Positions 1 through 7,918 of a stretch of DNA of 64,000 nucleotides are shown here, one piece after another (position 1 is the first letter of the stretch; each line of letters opens with the position of its first letter). The position numbers and the translations under genes were made by a program. Source of the DNA: Youngiibacter fragilis 232.1 (GTDB lineage: Bacteria > Bacillota > Clostridia > Clostridiales > Clostridiaceae). The notes under the pieces are model-generated. The model searched no databases and was not told the origin of the DNA. It saw nothing but the letters and a program-made list of their open reading frames with translations. The stretch lies in contig NZ_AXUN02000231.1 of the NCBI RefSeq assembly GCF_000495435.3, positions 31,683-95,682 on the forward strand, in the 5' to 3' direction.

Positions 1-1
1 T

Positions 2-337
2 GCTGTAGAGACAGGTCAGGCTAATCTCAAAGCTTTTCTAAGTTCAATAACGCAGCAAGGGATAGAAGGAATTGTGGACATGGTTGACAAACCAATGTCA
101 CAAGAAGAAAAGGAGTTCCTTTTGAGAAGTGCGATAGTAAATCTAAAGCTTATGGTGCAATTCCATATAGATGCGGCGCAGAGAAGCAGGTATGAAAGGG
201 CAGCCTACTATTGCGCGGTAGTCAAGGACATCCACACCTATTTGGGTGAGAAAGATAAATTCAGTATATATCATGATAAAATAATTGCCGACAACTACAG
301 GAAATCGGCATTGAAGGATGAATTTCGGAAAGCATAG
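2..337 (+). CDS. C-terminal part of a SWIM zinc-finger-like protein (5' end outside window)
   Basis: An open frame runs without a stop from the first bases of the window to a TAG at 335-337, so this is the 3' end of a longer gene, not a short gene starting at the internal GTG at 74. The 111 visible residues are helical and charged, with a conserved-looking RYERAAYYC segment followed by a KDIHTYLGEKDKF stretch and a basic end (DEFRKA). From memory this resembles the C-terminal helical tail of SWIM zinc-finger proteins of Firmicutes, but the Cys/His zinc motif itself would lie upstream of the window, so the assignment is tentative. The function of such proteins is poorly known; nucleic-acid binding is assumed from the SWIM domain. 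Confidence 0.55.
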   Translation, partial: AVETGQANLKAFLSSITQQGIEGIVDMVDKPMSQEEKEFLLRSAIVNLKLMVQFHIDAAQRSRYERAAYYCAVVKDIHTYLGEKDKFSIYHDKIIADNYRKSALKDEFRKA

Positions 338-376
338 AACTGATCGACGAATATAGAAGAAGGGACAAACAGGATC

Positions 377-592
377 ATGGCAAAAAGGAAAAAGACTGCA
401 AAGAAAAGTGTGAATAAAGACTATTTGACCCGTGAAGAGTATGAAGAGTATTTGGCGGGACTGTATGGCATGGACTTCATAGCTGGTTACACTGAAGGCG
501 GAGTCCCTTATGGTAATTTCATATAGGAAGATAAGTATGTGACAATGAATAAAAATGTGAGTGATGAAACGGATGATGAAATACCGTTTTAG
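377..592 (+). pseudogene. Small basic/acidic conserved-type protein interrupted by an in-frame TAG
   Basis: An ATG at 377 opens a 49-residue frame with a lysine-rich start (MAKRKKTAKKS) and a body reading EEYEEYLAGLYGMDFIAGYTEGG, ended by TAG at 524-526. The same frame continues for 21 codons past the TAG with an acidic, protein-like tail (EDKYVTMNKNV, ending DDEIPF) before a second TAG at 590-592. The composition suggests one gene of about 71 residues broken by a point nonsense change, or a sequencing error. The short form or a restart at the ATG at 545 are alternatives. It follows the SWIM-like gene by 39 nt and may be co-transcribed with it. Function unknown. Confidence 0.4.
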
Positions 593-712
593 AACCAAGT
601 GGAAACTCATGCTACCAAGCATGTCAAAAATCCGATTGTACTATGGATATATGATCAGTTAGCACCTGTATATGTTATAATTGCAGCATAAGGTTTTTTA
701 TGAGGTGTTTCT

Positions 713-1135
713 ATGAAATCATTTGAGGTTGTAGCGGCAATCATCGTCTGTGGTGGCAGGGTCCTCTGCATGCAGCGTGGTGAAAGCAAATATGAATATG
801 TTTCGAAGAAATTTGAGTTTCCTGGCGGCAAGGTCGAACCTGGAGAAAGAAACTCGGAAGCACTGGTTCGTGAGCTTAAGGAAGAGATGGACATCGATGT
901 TCAGATAGCTGAGGATGACTACTTCATGACTGTTTCCCATGATTATCCTGATTTTTCGATCACTATGCACGCATTCATATGCAAAGTGGATGACTGCAGC
1001 TTCACGATGAATGAGCATTCTGATTTCAGATGGCTCGGAAAGAGCGAGCTGATGCAGCTTGACTGGGCACCTGCGGATGTGCCGATAGTCATTGCAATTG
1101 AAGACAGTGAGGTTTTGGATGGAAAGCGCTTATAG
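713..1135 (+). CDS. Nudix hydrolase, MutT-type (deoxy)nucleoside triphosphate pyrophosphohydrolase
   Basis: The 140-aa protein carries a full Nudix box: GGKVEPGE, then the catalytic REL-x-EE segment (RELKEEMDID), at about residues 39-61, preceded by the substrate-strand motif FEFPGGK. The family hydrolyses nucleoside diphosphates linked to another moiety; members of this size with VVAAIIV...LCMQR starts are usually annotated as 8-oxo-dGTP diphosphatases that clean the nucleotide pool, and act in the cytoplasm. The start ATG is preceded by TGAGGTG. The 3' end overlaps the next gene by 17 nt, so the two are translationally coupled; a Nudix protein paired with a DUF3427 helicase suggests a shared job in nucleic-acid maintenance or defence. 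Substrate is inferred, not shown. Confidence 0.85.
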   Translation: MKSFEVVAAIIVCGGRVLCMQRGESKYEYVSKKFEFPGGKVEPGERNSEALVRELKEEMDIDVQIAEDDYFMTVSHDYPDFSITMHAFICKVDDCSFTMNEHSDFRWLGKSELMQLDWAPADVPIVIAIEDSEVLDGKRL

Positions 1136-4010
1136 TCTTAGGGACGGTCTGGTCAAGGGATTCATAGATGGAAACATGCCAGCACTTGCAAATTACAGGC
1201 CGAGGCTTCTGATCAATGACAATGAAAAGGGCGAGAAGGTACTCACCAGTATAATTAAGGAACTGTCCGACTGTGACGAGTTCCTTTTTTCAGTGGCATT
1301 CGTAACAAAGAGCGGTGTTATTTCTCTCATTGAGACGCTTAAAGAGCTTGATGAAAAGGGTGTGAAGGGGCGAATAATCGCATCACAGTACCAGAATTTT
1401 TCTGACCCTGCAGCTCTCCGGAAGCTCATGGGTTTTGGGAATATTGACCTTGGTATCGTAACAGAGGACCAGGGTAAGATGCATACTAAGGGTTACATAT
1501 TCAGGAAGGGCAGTGAATATACGATTATAGTCGGCAGCAGCAATCTCACTCAAAGCGCACTCTCCGTCAACAAGGAATGGAACCTGAAGGTCACATCCAC
1601 ATTTGAGGGAGCCCTTCTTCATGAAACGCTGCATGAATTTGAGCAGCTTGCAAAAAAATCCGTTAAGGTCGATGAGGCCTACCTTGAACAGTACCAGGCA
1701 ATCTATGATTATCAGTCCAAGGCAAGGAGACTGCTTGAGAAGACCTCGCATCACGGAATGATCCATTTCCAGAGGATACTTCCGAACAAGATGCAGACAT
1801 CAGCACTGGATGCCCTGGACGAGTCAAGGAATGCAGGAAGAGGCAAAGCTCTTGTTATCTCAGCGACAGGAACAGGGAAGACCTACCTTTCAGCCTTTGA
1901 TGTCAGGAAATTCAATCCGAGGCGTTTCCTTTTCGTGGTACACAGGGAGCAGATAGCCAAGGCAGCTATGGAGAGCTTCAAAAGGGTATTTGGTACTGAT
2001 AGGTCCATGTCAGTGCTTAGCGGTACTTCGAAAAGTACAGATTCAGATTTTCTCTTCTCCACGGTTCAGACTCTTTCAAAGGATGAGGTACTTTATGGCT
2101 TCAAACCAGATGATTTCGATTATGTTGTAATCGACGAAGCTCATAGAGCTGGCTCTAAATCATATGAGAAGATTCTTAAGCATTTTAATCCCACATTCCT
2201 CCTTGGAATGTCTGCTACACCTGAAAGGACAGACGGGTTTGATGTATTCGCGTGGTTCGACCATAATGTTGCTTTCGAGATAAAGCTGCAGCAGGCAATG
2301 AATGAAAACATGGTATGTCCCTTCCACTATTTCGGAGTATCGGAGATCAAGGTGGACGGTATCCTTATCAATGATTCAACCAGCTTTTCAAAGCTTACCT
2401 CAGATGAAAGGGTAAGGAACATTGCTGAAAAGGCTGAATTCTATGGCCATAGCGGACACAGGGTGAGAGGTCTCATATTCTGCAGTCGCAGAGAAGAGGC
2501 TGAGGTGCTTTCCGGCAAATTCAATCTCATGGGATACAGGACAGTTGCGCTTTCAGGAGCAACCAGCCAGGAAGAAAGGATCGAAGCGGTGAACCGCCTC
2601 GAGCAAAAGGAACGTGATGGGGGACTTGACTACATATTTACGGTGGACATATTCAATGAAGGCATAGATGTACCTTCCGTGAATCAGGTCATAATGCTCA
2701 GACCGACTCAGTCGGCAATAATCTTCGTGCAGCAGCTGGGAAGAGGTCTCAGGCATTTTGATGACAAGGAGTACGTGGTGGTACTTGATTTCATAGGGAA
2801 CTATGACAACAATTTCCTGATACCTGTAGCCTTGTCAGGGGACCAGAGCTACAACAAGGACACCATGAGAAGGTTCGTTGCCGAAGGAACAAGGGTGATA
2901 CCCGGATGTTCCACGATAAACTTCGACAGGATAACAAGGGACAGGATATATTCTTCAATTGACAGGGCGAATGTCAACGACATCAAGCTGATCAAGGAAT
3001 CCTACATGATGCTGAAGATGAGGCTTGGCAGGATACCAAGGCCCGGAGAATTCGCAGAGTTCGGCTCGATAGACATAGAGAGGATATTCCATAAATCCGG
3101 ATCCTACCATAATTTCCTCAAGAAATATGAGGATGAATATAAGGTCGAACTATCTAATCTCGAAGAAGTGTATATTGAATACATATCAATAAAGTATGCA
3201 TCCGGGAAGAGACCTCATGAGCTTGAGCTTCTAAAGCTTATTGCAGGAGGTTCAAAGAATCCATTGGATGAACTTGATATTATGCTTCAGGAGAAATATG
3301 GGATTGTCATCAATGAGAACACTAGGCTTAACCTGGAAAACCAGATGACTCAGAATTTCGCCACTGGTTCAGCGAAGGACAGCTACAAGGATGCGGTGTT
3401 CATGGAAGGTTCCAAATGTGCTGACAGTTTCATGGAATGCCTTCAAAATCCTGACTTCAGGCTGCAGTTTGATGAACTGGTTGGTGTGGGATTGTCGCGA
3501 TACCAGGAAAGGTACTCGGAAAGATACAGGCAGACAAACTTCAAACTCTATGAGAAATATACCTATGAGGCCGTCTGCAGGTGCCTTGACTGGGAGAAGA
3601 GCGAGGTAGCCCTGAATATCGGTGGATACAGGTTTGATAAGAAGACCAGGACCTACCCTGTGTTCATCAATTATGACAAGCATGAGGATATAAGTGCAAC
3701 AACAAAGTATGAAGACCGTTTTCTGTCATCTGAAACCCTGGAGGCGATATCAAAATCCAAAAGGACTTTAAATTCTGATGATGTGGTCCAGGCTTATAAT
3801 TCAGAGGCAAACGGGGTAACGATGCTCCTTTTTGTTAGGAAGAACAAGGATGACAGGATTTCAAAGGAGTTCTATTTTCTCGGAACCATGAAGGCAATCG
3901 GAACCCCAGAGGAGTTCATTATGTATGGCACTAATGTTACAGCGGTCAAGCTCTACTATTCGCTGCACACTCCGGTACGGGGAGATATTTACGACTTTAT
4001 CACCAGGTAA
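1119..4010 (+). CDS. PLD-nuclease/SF2 helicase fusion with DUF3427 C-terminus
   Basis: A 963-aa multidomain protein. Residues about 30-200 form a phospholipase-D-like nuclease domain with an HxK motif (MHTKGYIF, near residue 120) followed by the GSSNLT signature. A type III restriction/SF2 helicase core follows: Walker A SATGTGKT near 247, DEAH box VIDEAHR near 336, motif III MSATPERT, and motif VI QQLGRGLR near 538. The last ~350 residues match the DUF3427 region typical of these proteins. ATP-driven DNA or RNA translocation coupled to a nuclease is expected. I place the start at the ATG at 1119, behind GTGAGG with 7-nt spacing, rather than at a TTG further upstream. The start lies inside the Nudix gene. 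The pairing recurs in Firmicutes as far as I recall; a defence role is inference. Confidence 0.85.
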   Translation: MESAYSLRDGLVKGFIDGNMPALANYRPRLLINDNEKGEKVLTSIIKELSDCDEFLFSVAFVTKSGVISLIETLKELDEKGVKGRIIASQYQNFSDPAALRKLMGFGNIDLGIVTEDQGKMHTKGYIFRKGSEYTIIVGSSNLTQSALSVNKEWNLKVTSTFEGALLHETLHEFEQLAKKSVKVDEAYLEQYQAIYDYQSKARRLLEKTSHHGMIHFQRILPNKMQTSALDALDESRNAGRGKALVISATGTGKTYLSAFDVRKFNPRRFLFVVHREQIAKAAMESFKRVFGTDRSMSVLSGTSKSTDSDFLFSTVQTLSKDEVLYGFKPDDFDYVVIDEAHRAGSKSYEKILKHFNPTFLLGMSATPERTDGFDVFAWFDHNVAFEIKLQQAMNENMVCPFHYFGVSEIKVDGILINDSTSFSKLTSDERVRNIAEKAEFYGHSGHRVRGLIFCSRREEAEVLSGKFNLMGYRTVALSGATSQEERIEAVNRLEQKERDGGLDYIFTVDIFNEGIDVPSVNQVIMLRPTQSAIIFVQQLGRGLRHFDDKEYVVVLDFIGNYDNNFLIPVALSGDQSYNKDTMRRFVAEGTRVIPGCSTINFDRITRDRIYSSIDRANVNDIKLIKESYMMLKMRLGRIPRPGEFAEFGSIDIERIFHKSGSYHNFLKKYEDEYKVELSNLEEVYIEYISIKYASGKRPHELELLKLIAGGSKNPLDELDIMLQEKYGIVINENTRLNLENQMTQNFATGSAKDSYKDAVFMEGSKCADSFMECLQNPDFRLQFDELVGVGLSRYQERYSERYRQTNFKLYEKYTYEAVCRCLDWEKSEVALNIGGYRFDKKTRTYPVFINYDKHEDISATTKYEDRFLSSETLEAISKSKRTLNSDDVVQAYNSEANGVTMLLFVRKNKDDRISKEFYFLGTMKAIGTPEEFIMYGTNVTAVKLYYSLHTPVRGDIYDFITR

Positions 4011-4070
4011 TCGCTGAATAATATGATTTGTCCTCCGCATAATGAAGTAAAGAAATGCAGGAGGGTTATC

Positions 4071-4376
4071 ATGAGCGAAAAATCTTTGTTCAGCGGCGGA
4101 AGGTATGCTACAAGAGGAGTGATGTCTGGACTTTGCCCCGGACTTCAGTTCTATCTTTGGAATCTGATTGACAGGATGGAAATCGAGAAGGATTACCTCC
4201 AGGTGTTTGTCCTTGAATCCTTTGGGAGGGACTGGCTCAAGGTAATCCACAGGCAGGAAGTCCCTCATTATGAGAAGGAACACCTGATAAAGGTTGATGG
4301 TGACAACAAGGACGGCAAGATATTTGTCATCGATTCAGTAGATTATTCAACTATGCTCTATGCTGAAGAGTACTGA
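4071..4376 (+). CDS. DUF960 family protein
   Basis: A 101-aa soluble protein. The pattern RYATRGV near the start, LQFYLWNLID in the middle, the YLQVFVLE strand and a C-terminal GKIFVIDS...YSTMLYAEEY match DUF960, a small family of Firmicutes and their phages with no established function. The start is the ATG at 4071 with GGAGGG 5-7 nt upstream; an in-frame ATG at 4023 lacks a ribosome-binding site. It lies 60 nt after the helicase gene and 8 nt before the DUF1801 gene, and the three probably share a transcript ending at the hairpin at 4731. There are no membrane segments. Confidence 0.7.
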   Translation: MSEKSLFSGGRYATRGVMSGLCPGLQFYLWNLIDRMEIEKDYLQVFVLESFGRDWLKVIHRQEVPHYEKEHLIKVDGDNKDGKIFVIDSVDYSTMLYAEEY

Positions 4377-4384
4377 GGTGGAAT

Positions 4385-4723
4385 ATGGATCCCATTAATG
4401 AATACATGGAGAAGTTCGACGGGGAAAAGCGGGAATGGCTTCAGAACTTTGTGGGCTACATGAGAGAAAACCATCCTGATATTCCAGGAAGGATATCCTA
4501 CCAGATGCCCATGTTCAAGTTCAATGGAATGTATGTGGCATTTTCAGCGGCAAGTGACCATTTTACATTCCATACACTTGATTTCGATATGATTGAGGAG
4601 CTTAAGGGGCTTCTGCCTAAAGCGAAGTTCGGCAAGGGTTCAGCCAAGGTTCCCTATAATGACAAGGCTTCAGTTGAGATACTTATAAGTGCCATTGAAA
4701 AGTTAATAGCAAGATATGGATAA
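4385..4723 (+). CDS. DUF1801 / YdhG-like iron chaperone family protein
   Basis: A 112-aa protein with the layout of the DUF1801 (YdhG/YdeI, frataxin-like) family: an N-terminal helix (INEYMEKFDGEKREWLQNF), RISYQMPMFKFNGMYVAFSA in the middle, the FTFHTLD strand and a C-terminal KGSAKVPYNDKASVEIL segment. Some members act as iron chaperones for Fe-S cluster assembly (Fra of Bacillus subtilis); others are uncharacterised, so the family call is firmer than the function. The start ATG follows GAGGTGGAAT. It is the last gene before a perfect hairpin at 4731-4760. An Fe-S role would fit an organism as rich in Fe-S enzymes as this one. Confidence 0.6.
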   Translation: MDPINEYMEKFDGEKREWLQNFVGYMRENHPDIPGRISYQMPMFKFNGMYVAFSAASDHFTFHTLDFDMIEELKGLLPKAKFGKGSAKVPYNDKASVEILISAIEKLIARYG

Positions 4724-4730
4724 ATATGAA

Positions 4731-4760
4731 GGAAATACCAGCCGGGCGGCTGGTATTTCC
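4731..4760. terminator. Perfect 13-bp hairpin between convergent genes
   Basis: GGAAATACCAGCC and its exact complement flank a 4-nt GGGC loop. The hairpin sits between the 3' ends of the DUF1801 gene (plus) and the MBL hydrolase gene (minus), so it can serve both. Neither side has a long T-run, which lowers certainty for intrinsic termination. Confidence 0.65.
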
Positions 4761-4777
4761 TCTTGGTAATAAATTAC

Positions 4778-5752
4778 TTACATGTATTTTTTCTTGCCAT
4801 TTTCCTCATATTCTTCGATGAGGCCTTTCTGGATAAGATGGTCTATGTGTGCACCAGCTTCACCGACAGCAAACCACTTCTGTGTCAGCGGGAACTCAGT
4901 CCAGTTCTTTGCCCTTATCGACCAGCTCATTCTTGAAGCGATCTCATAGGTTGTCATTCCGGGCTCGGCCTTAATTATCTCTAAGGCTTCATCAAGACGA
5001 AGCATATGGTGTTCCTTCAGCTCAGTTATCCTGTCGCGGATATCTCCCATGGGGTTCCTGTGGGCTGAAAGGGTTGTGGTCACATGCAGCTTGTATATCT
5101 TGTCGAGACTCTTCAGGTAGTCACCCAGTGAGTCTGGAAGCTCAGGCCACCTTGTTATGTTCGGTGAGATGTCGAATATGATGTGGTCGCCGGCGATGAG
5201 AAGTCCATGTGCTTCATCGTAAAGGACCATGTGTCCTGGTGTATGCCCTGGTGTGGATATGGCAACAAGGCTGTAGCCAGCTATCCTGAAAATGAATCCT
5301 TCCTCAATGGTCTCAATCTTGAGGTCCTGGGGAGGGAGATAGTTCTTGAAGGGATTTGTCTTCCTGTTCTCGGTTATCTCTTCCTCGCTGAAGCCGAATG
5401 AAAGTGACTGTTCCTCTATCTCCTTCCACCTCAAAGTGCTCCTGAACCTGTCCAGCACAAGAAGGTCGGTAGAAGAGATGAATATCCTGTTCTTCCCGGT
5501 TTTAAGTCTTCCGATCAAGCCTGTATGGTCAGAATGTACATGAGTCAGGAATATGTCCAGGTCATCAAGACTGACGCCCAAAGCATCGATTCCCTCGACA
5601 AGCGCTTCATGGCATGCATCTATATTGAAGCCTGTATCTATTAGAAGGCTGCGCTCAGCACCCTTGATTAGATACGAATTAAGGTTTTTAAGTGGATTTC
5701 CCGGAAGAGGGACCCTGATCAGATAAATGTCTTTCATTACCTCATGTGGCAT
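4778..5752 (-). CDS. Metallo-beta-lactamase-fold hydrolase
   Basis: A 324-aa protein with the MBL zinc-binding signature HxHxDH (THVHSDHTG, about residue 80), the later GHTPGHMVLY segment and the GDHIIF aspartate. The fold serves glyoxalase II, lactonases and many thioester or phosphodiester hydrolases. The C-terminal ~80 residues form a winged-helix-like extension (YEIASRMSW...AHIDHLIQKGLIEEYEENGKKKY) seen in glyoxalase-II-like MBL proteins. I start it at the ATG ending at 5750, behind AAGGAGG, not at distal in-frame codons. Upstream on the same strand lies a TATAAT near 5822. The next gene is divergent. The substrate cannot be read from sequence. Confidence 0.8.
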   Translation of the reverse strand: MPHEVMKDIYLIRVPLPGNPLKNLNSYLIKGAERSLLIDTGFNIDACHEALVEGIDALGVSLDDLDIFLTHVHSDHTGLIGRLKTGKNRIFISSTDLLVLDRFRSTLRWKEIEEQSLSFGFSEEEITENRKTNPFKNYLPPQDLKIETIEEGFIFRIAGYSLVAISTPGHTPGHMVLYDEAHGLLIAGDHIIFDISPNITRWPELPDSLGDYLKSLDKIYKLHVTTTLSAHRNPMGDIRDRITELKEHHMLRLDEALEIIKAEPGMTTYEIASRMSWSIRAKNWTEFPLTQKWFAVGEAGAHIDHLIQKGLIEEYEENGKKKYM

Positions 5753-5995
5753 ATCTATACCTCCTTGGCATATTAGTTCGATTATACTTCCGTGGAAGTC
5801 ATTATGCAACTTGAGAAGAATCATTATAATCTCTTCACAGAGGTTAGTTTTTTGTAAATAGAGTGTAACATCATAAAATATACCCAATATAGAATATATA
5901 ATAAATTTAAGGTGCATGAAGTATCATGGATAATGTAAGGATTATTTGTGATGAAAGCTTGATTTATATGGAAATGAAATAGAGGGGGAAGGGAT

Positions 5996-7114
5996 TTGGG
6001 AAATATTAGTAAACCGAAATTTGCAGTTCTTGGGGCTGGACACGGTGGTACCGCAATGGCGGGTCATCTCTCGTTGCTGGGCATTGAAGTAAGCCTTTAT
6101 AACAGGAGTGCTGACAGGATCAGGGCAATCCAGGACAATGGAGGCCTCGACATTGTCAGCAATTCTGACAGTATCCCTCATGGCTTTGCCAAGCTGGATG
6201 TTGTCACTTCTGACATGAAGGAAGCGATCGAAGGAAAGGAAGTGCTGATGGTTGTCGTTCCTGCGACTGGACACGCATTCATGGCAGAGCATATGGCTCC
6301 ACACCTTGTCGACGGGCAAATCATCGTCTTGAATCCAGGCAGGACCGGTGGAGCGCTCGAGGTCCTTAACATCATAAGGAAGCTTGGCTGCATGGCTGAC
6401 GTTACCGTATGCGAGGCTCAGACACTCCTATATGCTTCAAGGGCAATAAATCCTGCCCAGACTCAAATTTTCAGGGTAAAGAACAGCGTTCCTGTTGCGG
6501 CGATCCCGGCACACAGGACCCCTGAGATTGTGAAAAAGCTTAGGGCTGCACTCCCGCAGTTCATACCCGGAGACAATGTCATGAAGACCAGCCTTGACAA
6601 CATAGGAGCTATTTTCCACCCGGCGGTGACGCTTCTTAATGCAGCAAGGATCGAGAGTACAAACGGTGACTTCGACTACTACACTGAGGGAATAACAGCT
6701 TCAGTGGCCCTGATCCTTGACAAGATGGACCAGGAAAGGGTGAATGTTGCAGAATCACTTGGCTTCAGGGCGATGACAGCCCGGGAGTGGCTGTATATCG
6801 CTTATGATGCGGCGGGTCGGACACTGTTCGAGGCCATGAGGAACAACAGGGGCTACGATGGCATCAAAGCACCGAAGACTGTCTATACAAGGTATATAAC
6901 GGAAGACATACCGATGAGCCTTGTCCCGATTGCGGAGCTTGGAAAGCTCGGAGGAGTAGAGACACCGACAATAGACTCAATAATCCTGCTTGGTTCACTT
7001 CTTCACGAGACTGATTACAGGGCTATGGGAAGAAATATCGAGACAATGGGACTATCAGACATGTCGCTGAAGGACATACGAAATTTCATAATAAACGGCG
7101 ACCTGTCGAAATAA
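5996..7114 (+). CDS. Opine (octopine/nopaline)-type NAD(P)-dependent dehydrogenase
   Basis: A 372-aa protein beginning with a Rossmann dinucleotide site (AVLGAGHGGTAMAGHL), followed by the VPATGHAFM segment and a C-terminal all-helical domain containing GAIFHPAVTLLNAARIE, which carries the catalytic histidine pattern of the octopine/nopaline dehydrogenase superfamily. Family members reductively condense an alpha-keto acid with an amino acid, or run the reverse oxidation; bacterial homologues may make opine metallophores or degrade opines. No metallophore synthase lies nearby, so a catabolic or amino-acid role is equally likely. The start is TTG at 5996 behind GAGGGGGAAG; no ATG fits better. 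It is a single-gene unit closed by the hairpin at 7117-7145. Confidence 0.75.
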   Translation: MGNISKPKFAVLGAGHGGTAMAGHLSLLGIEVSLYNRSADRIRAIQDNGGLDIVSNSDSIPHGFAKLDVVTSDMKEAIEGKEVLMVVVPATGHAFMAEHMAPHLVDGQIIVLNPGRTGGALEVLNIIRKLGCMADVTVCEAQTLLYASRAINPAQTQIFRVKNSVPVAAIPAHRTPEIVKKLRAALPQFIPGDNVMKTSLDNIGAIFHPAVTLLNAARIESTNGDFDYYTEGITASVALILDKMDQERVNVAESLGFRAMTAREWLYIAYDAAGRTLFEAMRNNRGYDGIKAPKTVYTRYITEDIPMSLVPIAELGKLGGVETPTIDSIILLGSLLHETDYRAMGRNIETMGLSDMSLKDIRNFIINGDLSK

Positions 7115-7116
7115 GG

Positions 7117-7145
7117 AACAGCCCCGGAAAATTTCCGGGGCTGTT
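7117..7145. terminator. Intrinsic-type hairpin after the opine dehydrogenase
   Basis: A 14-bp perfect stem (AACAGCCCCGGAAA and its complement) starts 3 nt after the stop codon at 7114. The downstream gene is convergent, ending at 7200, so it may act in both directions. Confidence 0.7.
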
Positions 7146-7199
7146 CACATCTGGATCGAAGTGAAAGAATAAAATGGAATGTTGGGGTAATGATTGTGC

Positions 7200-7913
7200 T
7201 CATTCTGACAGGTCCGCTATGAATGGATCCACTTCAATGCCCATGATGATGTCTCTTGTCAAATTAATCCAGCTAATGCATGAGTCAAGGAGGATGGAAT
7301 CACCTGTAATGATGTTCTCATTTCCTTCCATCATCTTGTCGGTGTCATCAGCCAGTATGACCTCAACCGGAAGCTGGAATGATGAGGAAATCTCCAGTAT
7401 CCTTTGTCGGAGCCTTCCTGAATTGGAAACCGGCGAGTCAAGATAGATCCTGGCTGAAGAAGCTCCAGTACTTTCCAGTGACTGAAGAATAAGCATTATT
7501 GCCAGATCAGTCTGAGGGATTAGGTGGTATGTCCCCCGGAGACCTGCAAGGTCCCTTATTACCCCATCGCCGCAGAGGATAAGTAGGCTTCCTGACAATG
7601 CTGTCTCGAGGGTTATTATGATGTTGAAGCCGTCAACAAGGACTTTCCTCCCACTGATTTCAGCTGGAGTGATAAGCTTTTTTAGTCTGTTCTGCAGGTC
7701 CCCTGTCGATGATACGCTTCTCTTCAGTGCATTCCTCTGCCTTGCTGTAAGGCTGTGGTGATTGCCTATGAAGGTCGCTGCTGTATCCATGGAGTAGCCC
7801 CTATCGAGCAGCCACTTCAGCTCTTCCCTTGCAGCCTTCAGGCGCAAAAGGGCGGAACCTGTGAAATCATCACGGTCCGCCCTGTCAAAGCCCCTTTTTG
7901 GTTTGGTCTCCAT
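7200..7913 (-). CDS. DUF434 / DUF5616 domain protein
   Basis: A 237-aa soluble protein. The first ~60 residues match DUF434 (FDRADRDDF, then RLKAAREELKWLLDRGYSMDTAATFIGNHH in two parts, and LTARQRNALKRS). The remainder (KVLVDGFNIIITLETALSG, GVIRDLAGLRGTY, ARIYLDSPVSNSG) is the DUF5616 part, whose DGFN and DSPVS motifs recall PIN-like/Toprim-like nuclease folds. No function is established. The ATG at 7913 is chosen because AGGAGA precedes it by 9 nt; a GTG at 7922 would leave no spacing. The gene starts 6 nt past the citrate synthase stop, so the two are probably co-transcribed. Confidence 0.75.
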   Translation of the reverse strand: METKPKRGFDRADRDDFTGSALLRLKAAREELKWLLDRGYSMDTAATFIGNHHSLTARQRNALKRSVSSTGDLQNRLKKLITPAEISGRKVLVDGFNIIITLETALSGSLLILCGDGVIRDLAGLRGTYHLIPQTDLAIMLILQSLESTGASSARIYLDSPVSNSGRLRQRILEISSSFQLPVEVILADDTDKMMEGNENIITGDSILLDSCISWINLTRDIIMGIEVDPFIADLSE

Positions 7914-7918
7914 CAGAA

